DNA of 64,000 nt from Candidatus Dactylopiibacterium carminicum. Its GTDB lineage: Bacteria; Pseudomonadota; Gammaproteobacteria; Burkholderiales; Rhodocyclaceae. Below, piece after piece: positions 11,401-20,189 of this stretch. The position numbers and the translations under genes are program-made. Within the stretch, counting starts at the first letter, position 1, and the number at the start of each line of letters is the position of its first letter. The notes below the pieces were generated by a model that saw nothing but the letters and a program-made list of their open reading frames with translations, made no database searches and was not told the origin of the DNA. The stretch is taken from positions 62,001-126,000 of the forward strand of contig NZ_MDUX01000002.1 of NCBI RefSeq assembly GCF_014736495.1, in the 5' to 3' direction.

Positions 11401-11471
11401 TCCGCCTGTGGTGCCACCGCTGGCGCCACGCAGCCCCAGCCCGGCCCGAAGCCACGGGAGTCCGCCCATGA
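8436..11471 (+). CDS. mdtC: RND efflux pump inner-membrane subunit, MdtC type, with two apparent internal deletions
   Basis: 1011 residues. The TM4 Asp pair is at D389-D390 in [13 protein letters not shown], and the C-terminal [16 protein letters not shown] motif is present. MdtB and MdtC form a mixed trimer in the characterised E. coli system. Compared with remembered MdtC sequences, about 12 residues are missing after 'LDRDIN' (near base 8740, before ASRSLLP) and about 10 residues at '[14 protein letters not shown]' (near 11080), where a transmembrane helix start is shortened. Both keep frame. The start overlaps the end of mdtB (ATGA), and the stop overlaps the outer-membrane gene (ATGA). 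Confidence 0.87.
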   Translation: MKFFALFIRRPVATSLLTLAIVLAGMAAFVLLPVSPLPQVDYPTISVSASQAGASPETMAATVATPLERALGRIAGISEITSSSTLGNTRITLQFELDRDINASRSLLPALPRNPGYRKVNPADAPILVLSLTSSTATRGQMYDMAATVLAQQLLQMQGVGDVGIGGSSLPAVRIELNPEQLASYGISLDAVRTAINNANANRPKGFLETDERRWQIVANDQIERAADYRPLIIRHSEGRLVRLEDVATVSDSVQDIRNAGSANGEPAVLLSIYREPGANVIRTIDGVRALLPHLEAQIPASMQLAVALDRSPMIRASLKEVERALVLSVALVILVVFLFLKNGRASLVPAVVVPVSLIGSFGAMYLCGFSLNNLSLMALTISTGFVVDDAIVVMENIHRHVERGIPPFRAALLGVRQVGFTVLSMSLSLIAVFIPLLAMGSIVGRLFRKFAITLSVAILISLVVSLTTTPMMCARLIRRQPATDSETPRGGWLYRLLFAAYRHSLAWALRHGIWMLILLAATIALNVYLYTIVPKGFFPQQDTGILSGSIQADQSISFQAMQVKLKRFIDIVRADPAVANVIGYTGGSRTNSGSVSIALKPLDERREPAEAVVDRLREKLAHEPGARLYFQAVQDLRIGGRSGGAQYQYTLQADDLDLLLKWEPRVRLAFSNLPQLEDVNTDQQERGSQTSILIDRDAASRLGLSPRLITAALSNAYSQRQIATLYRPLNQYRVVMEVAPRFREGPEALERMVLINAAGERIPFAAFARYSQTFASLAVSHQGEFPASTISFNLKNGVSLSEASAAIDNAMRQIGVPSSVHGSLQGSANAFKKNLAELPLLILAAIVTLYIVLGILYESLIHPLTILSTLPSAGVGALLALIAFIGVLLLIGIVKKNAIMMIDFALEAERREGLAPREAIHKACLLRFRPIMMTTLAAILGAVPLALGSGDGAELRAPLGISIIGGLLLSQLLTLYTTPVVYLYLDRFRLWCHRWRHAAPARPEATGVRP

Positions 11472-12918
11472 ACAGGATCACCGCCTTTCCGCTGCTTGCC
11501 CTCTGCCTGCTCACGGCCTGTAAGGTCGGCCCGGACTACACCCGCCCCGATCTGCCGCTGCCCGCCGCGTTCAAGGAGAACCCGGCCTGGAAGCCTGCCG
11601 AACCGCGCGACGATGCACCGCGCGGGCGCTGGTGGACCGTCTTCGGCGACCCACAGCTGGATGCCCTGCTCAGCCAGGTGGCGGGCGCCAACCAGAGCGT
11701 GCAGGTGGCACTGGCGCAATTCCGGCAAGCCGACGCCGCCACAGCGCTGACGCGTGCCGACCTGTTCCCCGAAGTGGATGCCAGCGGCGGCGCAACACGA
11801 TCCCGCAGCAAGGACAAGCTGACGACCAATCACACGCTGGGCCTGTCAGCAAGCTGGGAGCCCGACCTCTGGGGGGCATCGCGCGGAGCGTGGAAGCCGG
11901 CGAAGCGAGTACTGCAGCCAGCCTCGCCACGCTGGCCTCGGCACGCCTGTCAGCCGAAGCCAGCCTGGCGCAAAACTATTTCCTGCTGCGCGTGGCTGAC
12001 GCCAGCGCCAATCTGCAGCGTGCGACGGTGCAGGCCTACCAGCGCGCCTTGCAGATCACCGAAAATCAACTCAAGGCCGGCATCGTGACCCGGGCTGACG
12101 TAGCCCAGGCGAAAACCCAGCTGCACAACGCCGAAGTCACGCTGACCGATCTCGCGGTCTCCCGCGCCCAGTATGAGCATGCGATCGCGATCCTGATCGG
12201 CAAGGCACCGGCGGATTTCTCGCTCGCACCAGCCACGCTGCCCGAAACGCTGCCCTCCGTGCCCGCCCTGCTGCCGGCAGACCTGCTGGAACGCCGGCCG
12301 GACGTGGCCGCTGCCGAACGCAAGATGGCCGCCGCCAACGCACAGATCGGCGTAGCCCGGGCAGCCTGGTTTCCCAGCCTCAAGCTGACGGCCGGGAGCA
12401 GCCTGCAGAACACCGACCTCACGGAATGGCTGAATGCCCCCAGCCGCGTCTGGTCGCTCGGCGCCACACTGGCCGAAACCCTGTTCGATGGCGGACAACG
12501 CACGGCCAAGGATCGCCAGACCCATGCGGCCTACGACATCACCGTCGCCCAATACCGGCAGACCGTGCTCGGCGCGCTGCAGGAAGTCGAAGACAATCTC
12601 GTCGCACTGCGCGTGCTCGCCGACGAGGCCCGACAGCAAGCCACCGCACTGGCCGCTGCACGTGAAGCCGAGCGCCTCATGCTCAACCGCTACAAGGCCG
12701 GCACCGTGAGCTACACCAGTGTGGTGAGCACCCAGGCCACCGCCAACAGCAGTGAACGCAATGCCCTGCAGATCCTCGCCCGTCGCTATACCGCCTCGGT
12801 ACTGCTGATCAAGGCGCTCGGGGGCGGCTGGCAAGGGCTGACGCAGGAATCCCCGCCGCTGGCATTCCGCCAGCCCCGGGAAAAACCGATGCCCGCCCCC
12901 GACGGACATCCGTCATGA
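11468..12918 (+). pseudogene. Outer-membrane efflux factor (NodT/OprM family), single-base frameshift
   Basis: The first 136 or so codons give a lipoprotein signal peptide (LLALCLLTACKVGPDYTRP, lipobox Cys) and the first coiled-coil half, ending 'LGLSASWEPDLWG'. The frame then changes at the six-G run 11871-11876, and the rest ('IARSVEAGEASTAASLATLAS' onward, about 345 codons) is in another frame. Restoring one base gives a protein of about 483 residues, the normal length of RND outer-membrane channels. So this is one gene broken by loss of one nucleotide or by a sequencing error. It is the last gene of the mdt operon and would supply the exit duct. Confidence 0.85.
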
Positions 12919-12938
12919 CGACACCGGGTCGGTGAAAC

Positions 12939-13073
12939 TCAGATCCGGCTGATGACCCGATCGACCGGCAGGCGGGATTTGGGCAGCTTGGCGTTGAAAT
13001 CCTCGCCGCCGCCGTAGCCCAGCGCCACGATCACCACGCTGGTCAGCCCTCGGGCGCGCAGGCCGAGTTCCTC
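12939..13073 (-). repeat. 135-bp direct repeat, left copy: displaced 3' end of nfsB
   Basis: This stretch is nearly identical (one difference seen, C versus T in the 'GCCGCC/TGTAG' stretch) to 23102-23236, in the same orientation. Read on the minus strand it is the last 44 codons and stop of the nitroreductase gene. The copy ends exactly at the stop codon on its outer side (12939) and loses similarity at 13074. It sits 20 bases after the outer-membrane factor gene. It has no start or upstream coding part, so it is a gene remnant. Confidence 0.9.
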
Positions 13074-13154
13074 ATACTTGTTTCGCCCCATGGCCTGCCA
13101 GACGCAGCACCCGGTTCGAACGATGACGCGCTTTGTTAGCTGCGCTAAAGACTG

Positions 13155-13913
13155 TTACGGAGCCGCCTCTTCCGCAGTTTCTGCGCGCCGCAGGCTGCGA
13201 AAAGCACCCAACTCCCACTGCCGGAATGCCAGCACGAAGCCTACGCCGTGCCGTTTGTGCAACGGCACGGCGAGGCTTTCCTCGTGCAGCTCCGCCAGCT
13301 TCGCGCGGACCCTGCGGGCTTCTTCGTGCAAGCGCCCGAGCGCGGACTCCGTCAGCATGCCGTGGGCGAAGGCGAAGTATTCGTCCTCGCCGCCGAAACC
13401 GCCGTCGAAGAAGTCGCCCAGGCCGTTGCGGGCGAAGAAGCCGCGGATGGGGCCATGAGGCAGCCAGTCGAAGTCGCGGGTGACGTTCAGGCGCACACGG
13501 TTGCCGGGCAGCACATCAAGCAGGCGCAGTTTGTCCAGCCGCAGCAGCAGCGAGATCACTTCCGCCTCGCTCAACGCGTAGTTGGCCATGATGTCCTGCA
13601 CGCGCCATTGGTTGAGCGTACACACCGCCACCAGCAACAGCTTCGGGTTGGAAACCAGTTCGGTTTCCTGCGTCGCGTCCAGCGTGCGAATCCGGCGCTC
13701 CTGCTCGGCGGCTTCCTGCGCCAGCTCGGCGATGCTCACACCGAGCAGGTTGGCCACCGCCATCAGGCGGTCCAGCGTCATGCGCTTGATGGAGAACATC
13801 CGCTTGACGCTGGCCTCAGCCAGCCCGAGCGCCACCGCCACGTCTCGGTAGGTCAGCCCCTGTTGCCGCAGCATGCGCTTGGCGCAGTCGATCAGCTTGC
13901 TCGCCTCATCCAT
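13155..13913 (-). CDS. XRE-type helix-turn-helix regulator with C-terminal effector-like domain
   Basis: 252 residues. Residues 8-65 form a lambda-repressor-like HTH ('LTYRDVAVALGLAEASVKRMFS', here LTYRDVAVALGL and EASVKRMFS). The remaining about 185 residues have no domain I recognise. They contain a winged-helix-like stretch ('LLLRLDKLRLLDVLPGNRVRL') and many Gly-Phe pairs ('GFFARNGLGDFFDGGFGGE'). It diverges from the YiiX-like gene, with a 116-base gap, and may regulate that gene and aas-lplT. It is the first gene inside the repeat-bounded segment. Confidence 0.7.
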   Translation of the reverse strand: MDEASKLIDCAKRMLRQQGLTYRDVAVALGLAEASVKRMFSIKRMTLDRLMAVANLLGVSIAELAQEAAEQERRIRTLDATQETELVSNPKLLLVAVCTLNQWRVQDIMANYALSEAEVISLLLRLDKLRLLDVLPGNRVRLNVTRDFDWLPHGPIRGFFARNGLGDFFDGGFGGEDEYFAFAHGMLTESALGRLHEEARRVRAKLAELHEESLAVPLHKRHGVGFVLAFRQWELGAFRSLRRAETAEEAAP

Positions 13914-14029
13914 ATTGGTATCGTTTTTCTATACCTTTGATGCACAAATCCTAAACATCTCCGGCATTCATTGCAAACAGGGATACCTGAATGAAAACTG
14001 GGCCACCTTCATTCACGGAGATCCCTCGC

Positions 14030-14713
14030 ATGTCACATATCCGCTTTCTCCTGGCCCTGATGAGTCTCACGCTGGGGCTGTCGGCCGCTCCGGTACTGGC
14101 TACCCCTGCCGCTGCCGCTGCCGATGGCACTTTTGCCGATACCCCGCTGGCTGCGCCTGCCGTAGATAGCATCCGCATCGGCGATCTCATCTTCATCCAC
14201 GTCACACCTCTGCCCTTCGAGAAGGTTTCGCAAGCCACGGGAAGCTGGACCAATCACGTCGGCATCGTGGTCGATGTCGTGGAGGGCGAGCCGGTGGTGG
14301 CGGAAAGCACCTTTCCACGTTCGAAGATGACGCGGTTTTCCGCCTTCGTCGCCCGCTCGGCCGAAGGCCGGTACGCCGTCAGGCGTCTCAACGCGCCGCT
14401 GGACGACACCATGCGCCAAGGGCTGCTGGAAGCCAGTCGGAAGCGGATGGGCATCTTCTATGACACGGGGTTCAACCTGGATTCCTCGCGCCAGTTCTGC
14501 TCGCGCTTCGTGCATGAAGTGCTGCAGGAAGCCATCGGCGTGCAGGTGGGGGAAAGCGAGACCTTCCGTGAGCTGCTGGCCCGAAATCCGGAAACAGAGC
14601 TGGGCTTCTGGCGTGCCTGGTACTTCGGCTTCATTCCCTGGGAGCGGACGACGATCACGCCCGCCAGCCTCTATCACAGCCCGACGCTGATCACCGTAAC
14701 CACGGCAGAGTAA
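14030..14713 (+). CDS. YiiX/YebB-like permuted NlpC/P60 family cysteine hydrolase, secreted
   Basis: 227 residues. ATG 14030 was chosen over 13991 because GGAG lies at 14017-14020 and the protein then begins with a clean signal peptide (MSHIRFLLALMSLTLGLSA...LATPAAAA). The mature part has the permuted papain-like order: His in 'WTNHVGIVVDVVEG' and later the nucleophile Cys in 'RQFCSRFVHEVLQEA'. Families of this type (YiiX) act on amide or thioester/ester bonds of lipid or cell-wall substrates. The location is periplasmic. Only 31 bases separate it from aas, so it is probably co-transcribed; this suggests a link to lipid or envelope recycling, which is inference. Confidence 0.72.
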   Translation: MSHIRFLLALMSLTLGLSAAPVLATPAAAAADGTFADTPLAAPAVDSIRIGDLIFIHVTPLPFEKVSQATGSWTNHVGIVVDVVEGEPVVAESTFPRSKMTRFSAFVARSAEGRYAVRRLNAPLDDTMRQGLLEASRKRMGIFYDTGFNLDSSRQFCSRFVHEVLQEAIGVQVGESETFRELLARNPETELGFWRAWYFGFIPWERTTITPASLYHSPTLITVTTAE

Positions 14714-14744
14714 GCCCAACGCCATGAATCAAGGGAGATTTCTC

Positions 14745-16886
14745 ATGCGCAGCTTCATCAAGGCCGTGCTCGCCGTCATCCTCAAATGCCTGTTCCGCGT
14801 CCGCCTCAAGGGCGGCCAGAAAGGCCTGGACGCCCGCCGCCTGCTCATCATCGCCAATCACGAATCACTGCTCGACGGTTTGCTGCTGGGCGTCTTCCTG
14901 CTGATCGATCCAGTGTTCGTGGTGCATACCGGGGTGGCCCGCAGCCGCCTCTATCGCCTGATCCTCACGCTGGTCGACCACCTCACCGTAGACCCGAGCA
15001 GCCCGATGGCCATGAAGGCGGTAATCCGTCTGATCGAATCCGGCCGGCCGGTGATGATATTCCCCGAGGGGCGCATCACCGTGACCGGCTCACTGATGAA
15101 GGTGTATGACGGCCCGGCCTTCATCGCCGCACGCACTGGCGCCACGATCCTGCCGGTGCGCCTGGACGGCCCGGCGCGCTCCTTCTTCTCGCGCATGCCG
15201 GGCCGTGCAGACCGCCGACTCTTCCCGCGCATCACCCTCACGCAACTGCCGCCCACCACGCTGCCGATGCCCACCGGCGCCACCGCGCGCGAACGCCGCC
15301 GCGAGGCCGGCGAGGGCATGCGCCGGTTGATGCAGCGGATGCTCTTCGCCTCGCGCGAACGCCGCACGCTGTACGCCGGGCTGGTCGACGCCATGCACCG
15401 CTTCGGCCGCCGCCGCCCCATCGTGGAGGATCTCAAGCAGATCGAATACACCTATGGCGATCTGCTGAAGATGACGCTCGGGCTCGGCCGCCTGGTGAGC
15501 CGGCATTCCGCGCCCGGTGAAAACGTGGGCATCCTGATGCCCAATCTGGCCGCCACGCTGGGCATGATCATCGGCACTGGCGCCACCGGCCGCGTGCCCG
15601 CGCTGCTCAACTACAAGGCCGGCGTGCGGGGCATGCAGGATGCCTGCACGGCCGCCGGCATCCGCACGGTGTTCGCCTCGCGCGCCTTCGTGCAGCAGTC
15701 GAAGATCGAACAGGACGTGGCCGCGCTAAGCGACCTGCGCGTGCTGTACCTGGAAGACCTGCGCCCCACGCTGACGCTGGCCGACCGCCTGTGGATCCTG
15801 AAGGGCATACTGCTGCCCCGCACGGTGGAGCGCCAGCGCGATCCGTCGCACCCGGCGGTGCTGCTGTTCACCTCCGGCTCGGAGGGCAAGCCCAAGGGCG
15901 TGGCGCTCTCGCATGACGCGCTGATGGCCAACATCGAGCAGATCCGCGCCGTGATCGGCTTCACCCCCGACGACAAGATGCTCAACGCGCTGCCGGTGTT
16001 CCATTCCTTCGGCCTCACCGCCGGCGCGCTGTTGCCGGTGATGACCGGCATGAACCTCTTCCTCTACGCCACGCCGCTGCATTACCGCGTCATCCCGGAG
16101 ATCGCCTACGACCGCAACTGCACGGTGCTCTTCGGCACCAGCACCTTCCTCGCCAACTACGCGAAATTCGCCCATCCCTACGATTTCTTCCATCTGCGCT
16201 ACGTGGTGGCCGGCGCCGAGAAGCTGGCCGACCCGGTGCGCGAGCTGTGGCTGGAGAAGTTCGGCATCCGCATCCTGGAAGGCTACGGCGCCACCGAGAC
16301 CGCGCCGGTGCTGGCGGTGAACACGCCGCTGGCCTACCGCTCGGGCAGTGTGGGGCAGTTCCTGCCGGCCATCGAGCACCGCCTGGTGAAGGTGCCCGGC
16401 ATCGAGCGCGGCGGCATGCTGCACGTGCGCGGGCCGAACCTGATGTCCGGCTACTACCGCTTCGAGGCGCCCGGCCGCCTGCAGCCGCCGGCTTCCAGCC
16501 AGGGCGAAGGCTGGTACGAAACCGGCGACATCGCCGACGTCGATGAGGACGGCTTCGTCTCCATCGTCGGCCGCGTCAAGCGCTTCGCCAAGGTGGCCGG
16601 TGAAATGGTGTCGCTCGAAGTCGTCGAGCATCTGGCCGCGCAGGCCTCGGCCAGCGCCCTGCACGGTGCCACCACGCGGCCGGACGGCGCACGCGGCGAA
16701 AGCATCGTGCTGTTCACCACCGACGCGAGTCTCACCCGCGAACGCCTGTCGGACGCCGCACGCAGCCTCGGCATCCCCGAGATCGCCGTGCCGCGCAGCC
16801 TCCGGCCGCTGGCGGCGCTGCCCCTGCTCGGCACCGGCAAGATCGATCACGTCACCCTCAAGCACCTGGCGGAGGCCATCGCATGA
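14745..16886 (+). CDS. aas: Bifunctional 2-acyl-glycerophosphoethanolamine acyltransferase / acyl-ACP synthetase
   Basis: 713 residues, against 719 in E. coli Aas, and similar throughout. The N-terminal PlsC-like acyltransferase has NHESLLDG (HX4D) and FPEGRIT motifs. The C-terminal AMP-forming ligase has LLFTSGSEGKPKG, the EGYGATETAPV motif and 'YETGDIADVDEDGFV'. ATG 14745 is preferred to 14724 because GGGAG at 14733-14737 is well placed and it aligns with the E. coli start. Aas re-acylates lysophosphatidylethanolamine at the inner membrane using fatty acid activated on ACP. The next gene is its usual partner lplT, overlapping by 4 bases; in E. coli the order is lplT-aas. Confidence 0.93.
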   Translation: MRSFIKAVLAVILKCLFRVRLKGGQKGLDARRLLIIANHESLLDGLLLGVFLLIDPVFVVHTGVARSRLYRLILTLVDHLTVDPSSPMAMKAVIRLIESGRPVMIFPEGRITVTGSLMKVYDGPAFIAARTGATILPVRLDGPARSFFSRMPGRADRRLFPRITLTQLPPTTLPMPTGATARERRREAGEGMRRLMQRMLFASRERRTLYAGLVDAMHRFGRRRPIVEDLKQIEYTYGDLLKMTLGLGRLVSRHSAPGENVGILMPNLAATLGMIIGTGATGRVPALLNYKAGVRGMQDACTAAGIRTVFASRAFVQQSKIEQDVAALSDLRVLYLEDLRPTLTLADRLWILKGILLPRTVERQRDPSHPAVLLFTSGSEGKPKGVALSHDALMANIEQIRAVIGFTPDDKMLNALPVFHSFGLTAGALLPVMTGMNLFLYATPLHYRVIPEIAYDRNCTVLFGTSTFLANYAKFAHPYDFFHLRYVVAGAEKLADPVRELWLEKFGIRILEGYGATETAPVLAVNTPLAYRSGSVGQFLPAIEHRLVKVPGIERGGMLHVRGPNLMSGYYRFEAPGRLQPPASSQGEGWYETGDIADVDEDGFVSIVGRVKRFAKVAGEMVSLEVVEHLAAQASASALHGATTRPDGARGESIVLFTTDASLTRERLSDAARSLGIPEIAVPRSLRPLAALPLLGTGKIDHVTLKHLAEAIA

Positions 16887-18118
16887 ATACCCGCACCCTG
16901 AATCTCCCGCTCGCCTCCACCGGCATGTTTGCCGTGCTCGGCGCGCAGTTCTTCTCCGCGCTGGCGGACAACGCCATCCTCATCGTCGCCATCGCCCTCG
17001 TGAAGGCCCGGGGCGCCGGCGAGATGGCGCCCTTGCTGCAAGGCGCCTTCGTGCTGCCCTTCATCCTGCTCGCGCCCTTCGTCGGCCAGATCGCGGATGG
17101 TTTTCCGAAAGGCCGCGTGATGCTTGCCGCCAATGCGTTCAAGCTCATCGGCGCGGTGCTGATAGCCTGCGGCATCCAGCCCATCCTCGGCTACGGGCTG
17201 ATCGGCGTGGGCGCGGCCGTGTATTCGCCGGCCAAGTACGGCATCCTCTCGCAGATGTTCGCGGCGGACCGCCTGGTGCGCGCCAACGGCATGCTCGAAG
17301 GCTCCACCATCGCCGCCATCCTGCTGGGCTTGCTGCTCGGCGGCTGGCTGGCCGACCATTCGATGGCCTGGGCGTTCGCCGGCGTCATCGGCGCCTACGC
17401 GCTGGCGGCGGCTATCAACCTGCTCATCCCGCGCCTGGCGCCGGAAAACCCCGCCCCCACCTTCGCGCCGCGCGCACTCATCCGCCGCTTCGGCCAAGCC
17501 CTGCGCACGCTCATGCGCGACCCCGACGCCCGCTTCAGCATGCTCGGCACCAGCGTGTTCTGGGGCTGCGGCAGCACGCTGCGCCTGATGCTGTTCGCCT
17601 GGGTGCCGGTGGCCCTGACGATCCAGGACAACCAGACGCCGGCCAACCTCATGGGCGTGGTGTCCATCGGCATCGTCGCCGGTGCCGCCATCGCCGCCGG
17701 TGCCGCCATCGCCGCCGGCTGCATCTCGCTCGACAAGGTGAACCGCAGCCTGATCGGCGGCCTGCTGATCAGCCCCATCGTGCTCTGCCTGGCCCACATC
17801 AACCAGTTGCTGCCCGCCTCGCTGCTCATGGCCACGATCGGCGTCTGCGGCGGGATCTTCGTGGTGCCGCTGAATGCCCTGCTGCAACAGCGCGGGCACG
17901 AATCGGTGGGCGCCGGCAACGCGCTGGCGGTGCAGAACTCCATGGAGAACACCGTCATGCTGCTGTTCGTTGGCGCATACTCGCTGGCCAACCGGGCCGA
18001 CCTTGCGGTGGGTACGGCAATGACCGGTTTTGGCCTGCTGCTGTCGGTGTCCATCCTCCTGCTGGCTCTGGCACGTCTGGCCCGTGGCAAGGCAACGATG
18101 GCCCGGAGCCGTTGCTGA
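16883..18118 (+). CDS. lplT: Lysophospholipid transporter LplT (MFS)
   Basis: 411 residues with about 12 hydrophobic segments and LplT-like text: 'FFSALADNAILIVAIALVK' at the start, PFVGQIADGFPKGRVM in loop 2-3, and 'VPLNALLQQRGHESVGAGNA'. LplT flips lysophosphatidylethanolamine across the inner membrane for Aas, and its ATG overlaps the aas stop (ATGA). An 18-base tandem duplication (17681-17716) adds six residues (GAAIAA repeated) in a transmembrane helix. The gene lies inside the repeat-bounded segment. Confidence 0.92.
   Translation: MNTRTLNLPLASTGMFAVLGAQFFSALADNAILIVAIALVKARGAGEMAPLLQGAFVLPFILLAPFVGQIADGFPKGRVMLAANAFKLIGAVLIACGIQPILGYGLIGVGAAVYSPAKYGILSQMFAADRLVRANGMLEGSTIAAILLGLLLGGWLADHSMAWAFAGVIGAYALAAAINLLIPRLAPENPAPTFAPRALIRRFGQALRTLMRDPDARFSMLGTSVFWGCGSTLRLMLFAWVPVALTIQDNQTPANLMGVVSIGIVAGAAIAAGAAIAAGCISLDKVNRSLIGGLLISPIVLCLAHINQLLPASLLMATIGVCGGIFVVPLNALLQQRGHESVGAGNALAVQNSMENTVMLLFVGAYSLANRADLAVGTAMTGFGLLLSVSILLLALARLARGKATMARSRC
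17681..17716 (+). repeat. 18-bp tandem duplication inside lplT
   Basis: The unit GGTGCCGCCATCGCCGCC occurs twice head to tail and encodes GAAIAA twice. It keeps frame and lies in a membrane helix. It is typical of replication slippage and could vary in copy number between strains. Confidence 0.9.
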
Positions 18119-18198
18119 CCCCATCCCGCAAACAAACGGGCGGTGCGCATATCCGCCATCGCGGCATGTGCACCGCCCAGACGAAAACAGACGAAAAC

Positions 18199-19188
18199 AT
18201 GACCTTGCACCAGCACCGTTCGCGCGCCGTCAGCCTGCTCGGCACCGGCCACGCGCTTCCCTCCGTCGTGATGACCAGCACCGACCTGGACCGCACGCTC
18301 AACCACGCCCCCGGCACCATCGAACGCCTCAGCGGCGTACGCGTGCGGCATTTCGCCCGGCGTGATGAAACGGCGGCCATGCTGGCCGCGGCCGCCGCCA
18401 GCCTGGCGCTGGCGGACATCGATTGCCTGGTCGCGGCCAGCGGCACACAGGATTAGGGCCTGCCGCACAACGCCGCGCTCATCCACCGGGAACTCGGCCT
18501 GCCGGCAGACGTTCCGGCCTTCGACATCAACGCTTCCTGCCTGGGCTTTCTGACCGCGCTGGACACGCTGGCGTGGCCCATCGTCGCCGGCCGCTACCGG
18601 CACGTTCTCATCGTGGCGGCAGACATCGCCTCCTGCGGCCTGGACTGGAGCAAGCTGGAGGCCAGCGCCATCTTCGGCGACGGCGCGGCAGCGGCCGTGG
18701 TCGGTACGGCGCCTGCCGGAGCCTCCCGTCTGCTTGCGGCCGAACACCAGACTTTCTCCGAAGGCGTAGCCCTGTGCCGCATCCCCGGCGGTGGCAGCCG
18801 CTACCATCCGACCCGCATCAATCAGCCCTTCGAGCCACTGGCCCGCTTCCACATGGACGGCAAGGGCGTGTTCAGGCTGGCGGCGCAGCATCTGCCGGCA
18901 TTCGTCGCGCGGCTGCTGGTCCGCGCCGGCCTGCGCCTGGAACAGATCGACTGGATCGTGCCGCATCAGGCCAGCCAGTTGGCCCTGACGCATCTGGGCC
19001 GCCGCCTTGGCTTCGCCCGGAACAAGTTCATCGACGTCTTCGCCGACCACGGCAATCAGGTGGCCGCCTCGCTGCCCACGGCGCTCGACATCGCCATCCG
19101 CGATGGCCGCATCCAGCGCGGGCAGCGGGTGCTGCTGCTGGGCACGGGGGCCGGCCTGGCCGTCGGCGGCATGATCTTGGAGTACTGA
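18199..19188 (+). pseudogene. KAS III / OleA-like ketoacyl synthase with in-frame amber codon
   Basis: One frame from ATG 18199 to TGA 19188 is interrupted only by TAG at 18454-18456, between 'AASGTQD' and 'GLPHNAAL'. CAG (Gln) is the likely ancestral codon, one transition away. Downstream all three thiolase-fold residues are present: Cys in DINASCLGF, His in VPHQAS and Asn in DHGNQVAAS. The region around 18380-18410 (AAMLAAAAASLALADID) looks about 8-10 residues shorter than typical FabH, suggesting another small in-frame loss. The protein would condense an acyl-CoA or acyl-ACP with a second acyl chain. Its stop overlaps the ATG of the reductase gene. It may be inactivated recently, read through, or mis-sequenced. 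Confidence 0.82.
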
Positions 19189-20189
19189 TGAAGATCGTCA
19201 TTACCGGAGGCACGGGCTTCCTCGGGCGCCACCTGGTCTGGCGTGCGGCCGCCGAAGGCGCGCAGGTCATCTTCACCGGCCGCGACGCCAGCGCCGCCCG
19301 CGAAGTGATCGATCACGCCCCTGCGGGCGCCGTCCGCTGGCAGGCCGTGGCGCACGGCGAGGCCGACGCCCAGGCTACGCTCACCGACATCGCCCACGAT
19401 GCCGACGCCCTCGTGCACTGCGCGGCCCTGTCCGCCCCCTGGGGCCGGCGCGAGGCCTTCCATCGCGCCAACGTCCTCGGCACGGCGGAGGTCATCGCTG
19501 CCTGCCAGGCCAATGCGGTGCCGCGCCTGGTTCACATTTCCACCCCCAGCGTGTACTTCGGCTTCGCTGACCGCCTGAGGATCAACGAAGACGCGTCATT
19601 GCCGACGCCCGCCAACGAGTACGTGCGCACCAAGCTGGCCGCCGAAGCGCTGGTGCGCAAGGCGGTGCTGCCTTCGGCGGCCATCCTGCGGCCGCGCGCC
19701 CTGCACGGTCCCTGGGATCAGGCACTGGTGCCGCGGCTGCTGCGCGTGATGCGCCGCGGCCCCATCCCCATCATGCGAGGCACGGACATCCAGCTGGACC
19801 TGACCTACATCGACAACGCCGTGGACGCCGTCTGGCTGGCGCTGACCCGACCATTGCCACGCCCGCTCAGCGTCTACAACGTCAGCAACGGCCAGCCGGC
19901 CACGCTGGGCGCGCTGCTGGAAGCCATCGCCCGGGAATTCGGCCTGCCCCTGCGCACGCGCGTGCTGCCCTGGCCGGTGGCGGCACTGGTGGCGCGCGGG
20001 CTGGAAGCCACGGCCCGCCTGGGGCGCGGCAAGGAGCCGCTGATCACGCGCTACAGCGCCGGCGTGCTGGCGTTCAGCCAGACGCTGGATGTCTCGCGTC
20101 TGCGCAACGAACTGGGCTGGCAGGCATCGGTTTCGACGGAAGAAGGCATCCAGCGCCATGCCCGCTGGTGGAAGGCCCGGCAAACATGA
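19188..20189 (+). CDS. NAD(P)-dependent epimerase/3-beta-HSD family reductase, OleD-like
   Basis: 333 residues of an extended short-chain dehydrogenase. The Rossmann motif TGGTGFLG is at residues 6-13, the active-site Ser is in 'HISTPSVYFG', and Tyr and Lys are in YVRTK. The segments 'VHCAALSAPWGRREAFHRANVLGT' (in parts: HCAALSAPWG, FHRANVLGT) and DLTYIDNAVDAV resemble OleD, the 2-alkyl-3-ketoalkanoate reductase of olefin/beta-lactone clusters. ATG 19188 shares one base with the KAS III stop, so the two are translationally coupled. It probably reduces the product of the KAS III enzyme; this is inference. Confidence 0.82.
   Translation: MKIVITGGTGFLGRHLVWRAAAEGAQVIFTGRDASAAREVIDHAPAGAVRWQAVAHGEADAQATLTDIAHDADALVHCAALSAPWGRREAFHRANVLGTAEVIAACQANAVPRLVHISTPSVYFGFADRLRINEDASLPTPANEYVRTKLAAEALVRKAVLPSAAILRPRALHGPWDQALVPRLLRVMRRGPIPIMRGTDIQLDLTYIDNAVDAVWLALTRPLPRPLSVYNVSNGQPATLGALLEAIAREFGLPLRTRVLPWPVAALVARGLEATARLGRGKEPLITRYSAGVLAFSQTLDVSRLRNELGWQASVSTEEGIQRHARWWKARQT

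Noticed and set aside
13120-13150. Integron attC-like GTTAGC near the segment's left edge
   Set aside because: The core does not fit GTTRRRY, there is no paired site and no integrase.
18454-18456. Recoding of TAG as pyrrolysine in the KAS III gene
   Set aside because: No pyl genes or context; the residue before GLPHN in relatives is most simply Gln, one mutation away.
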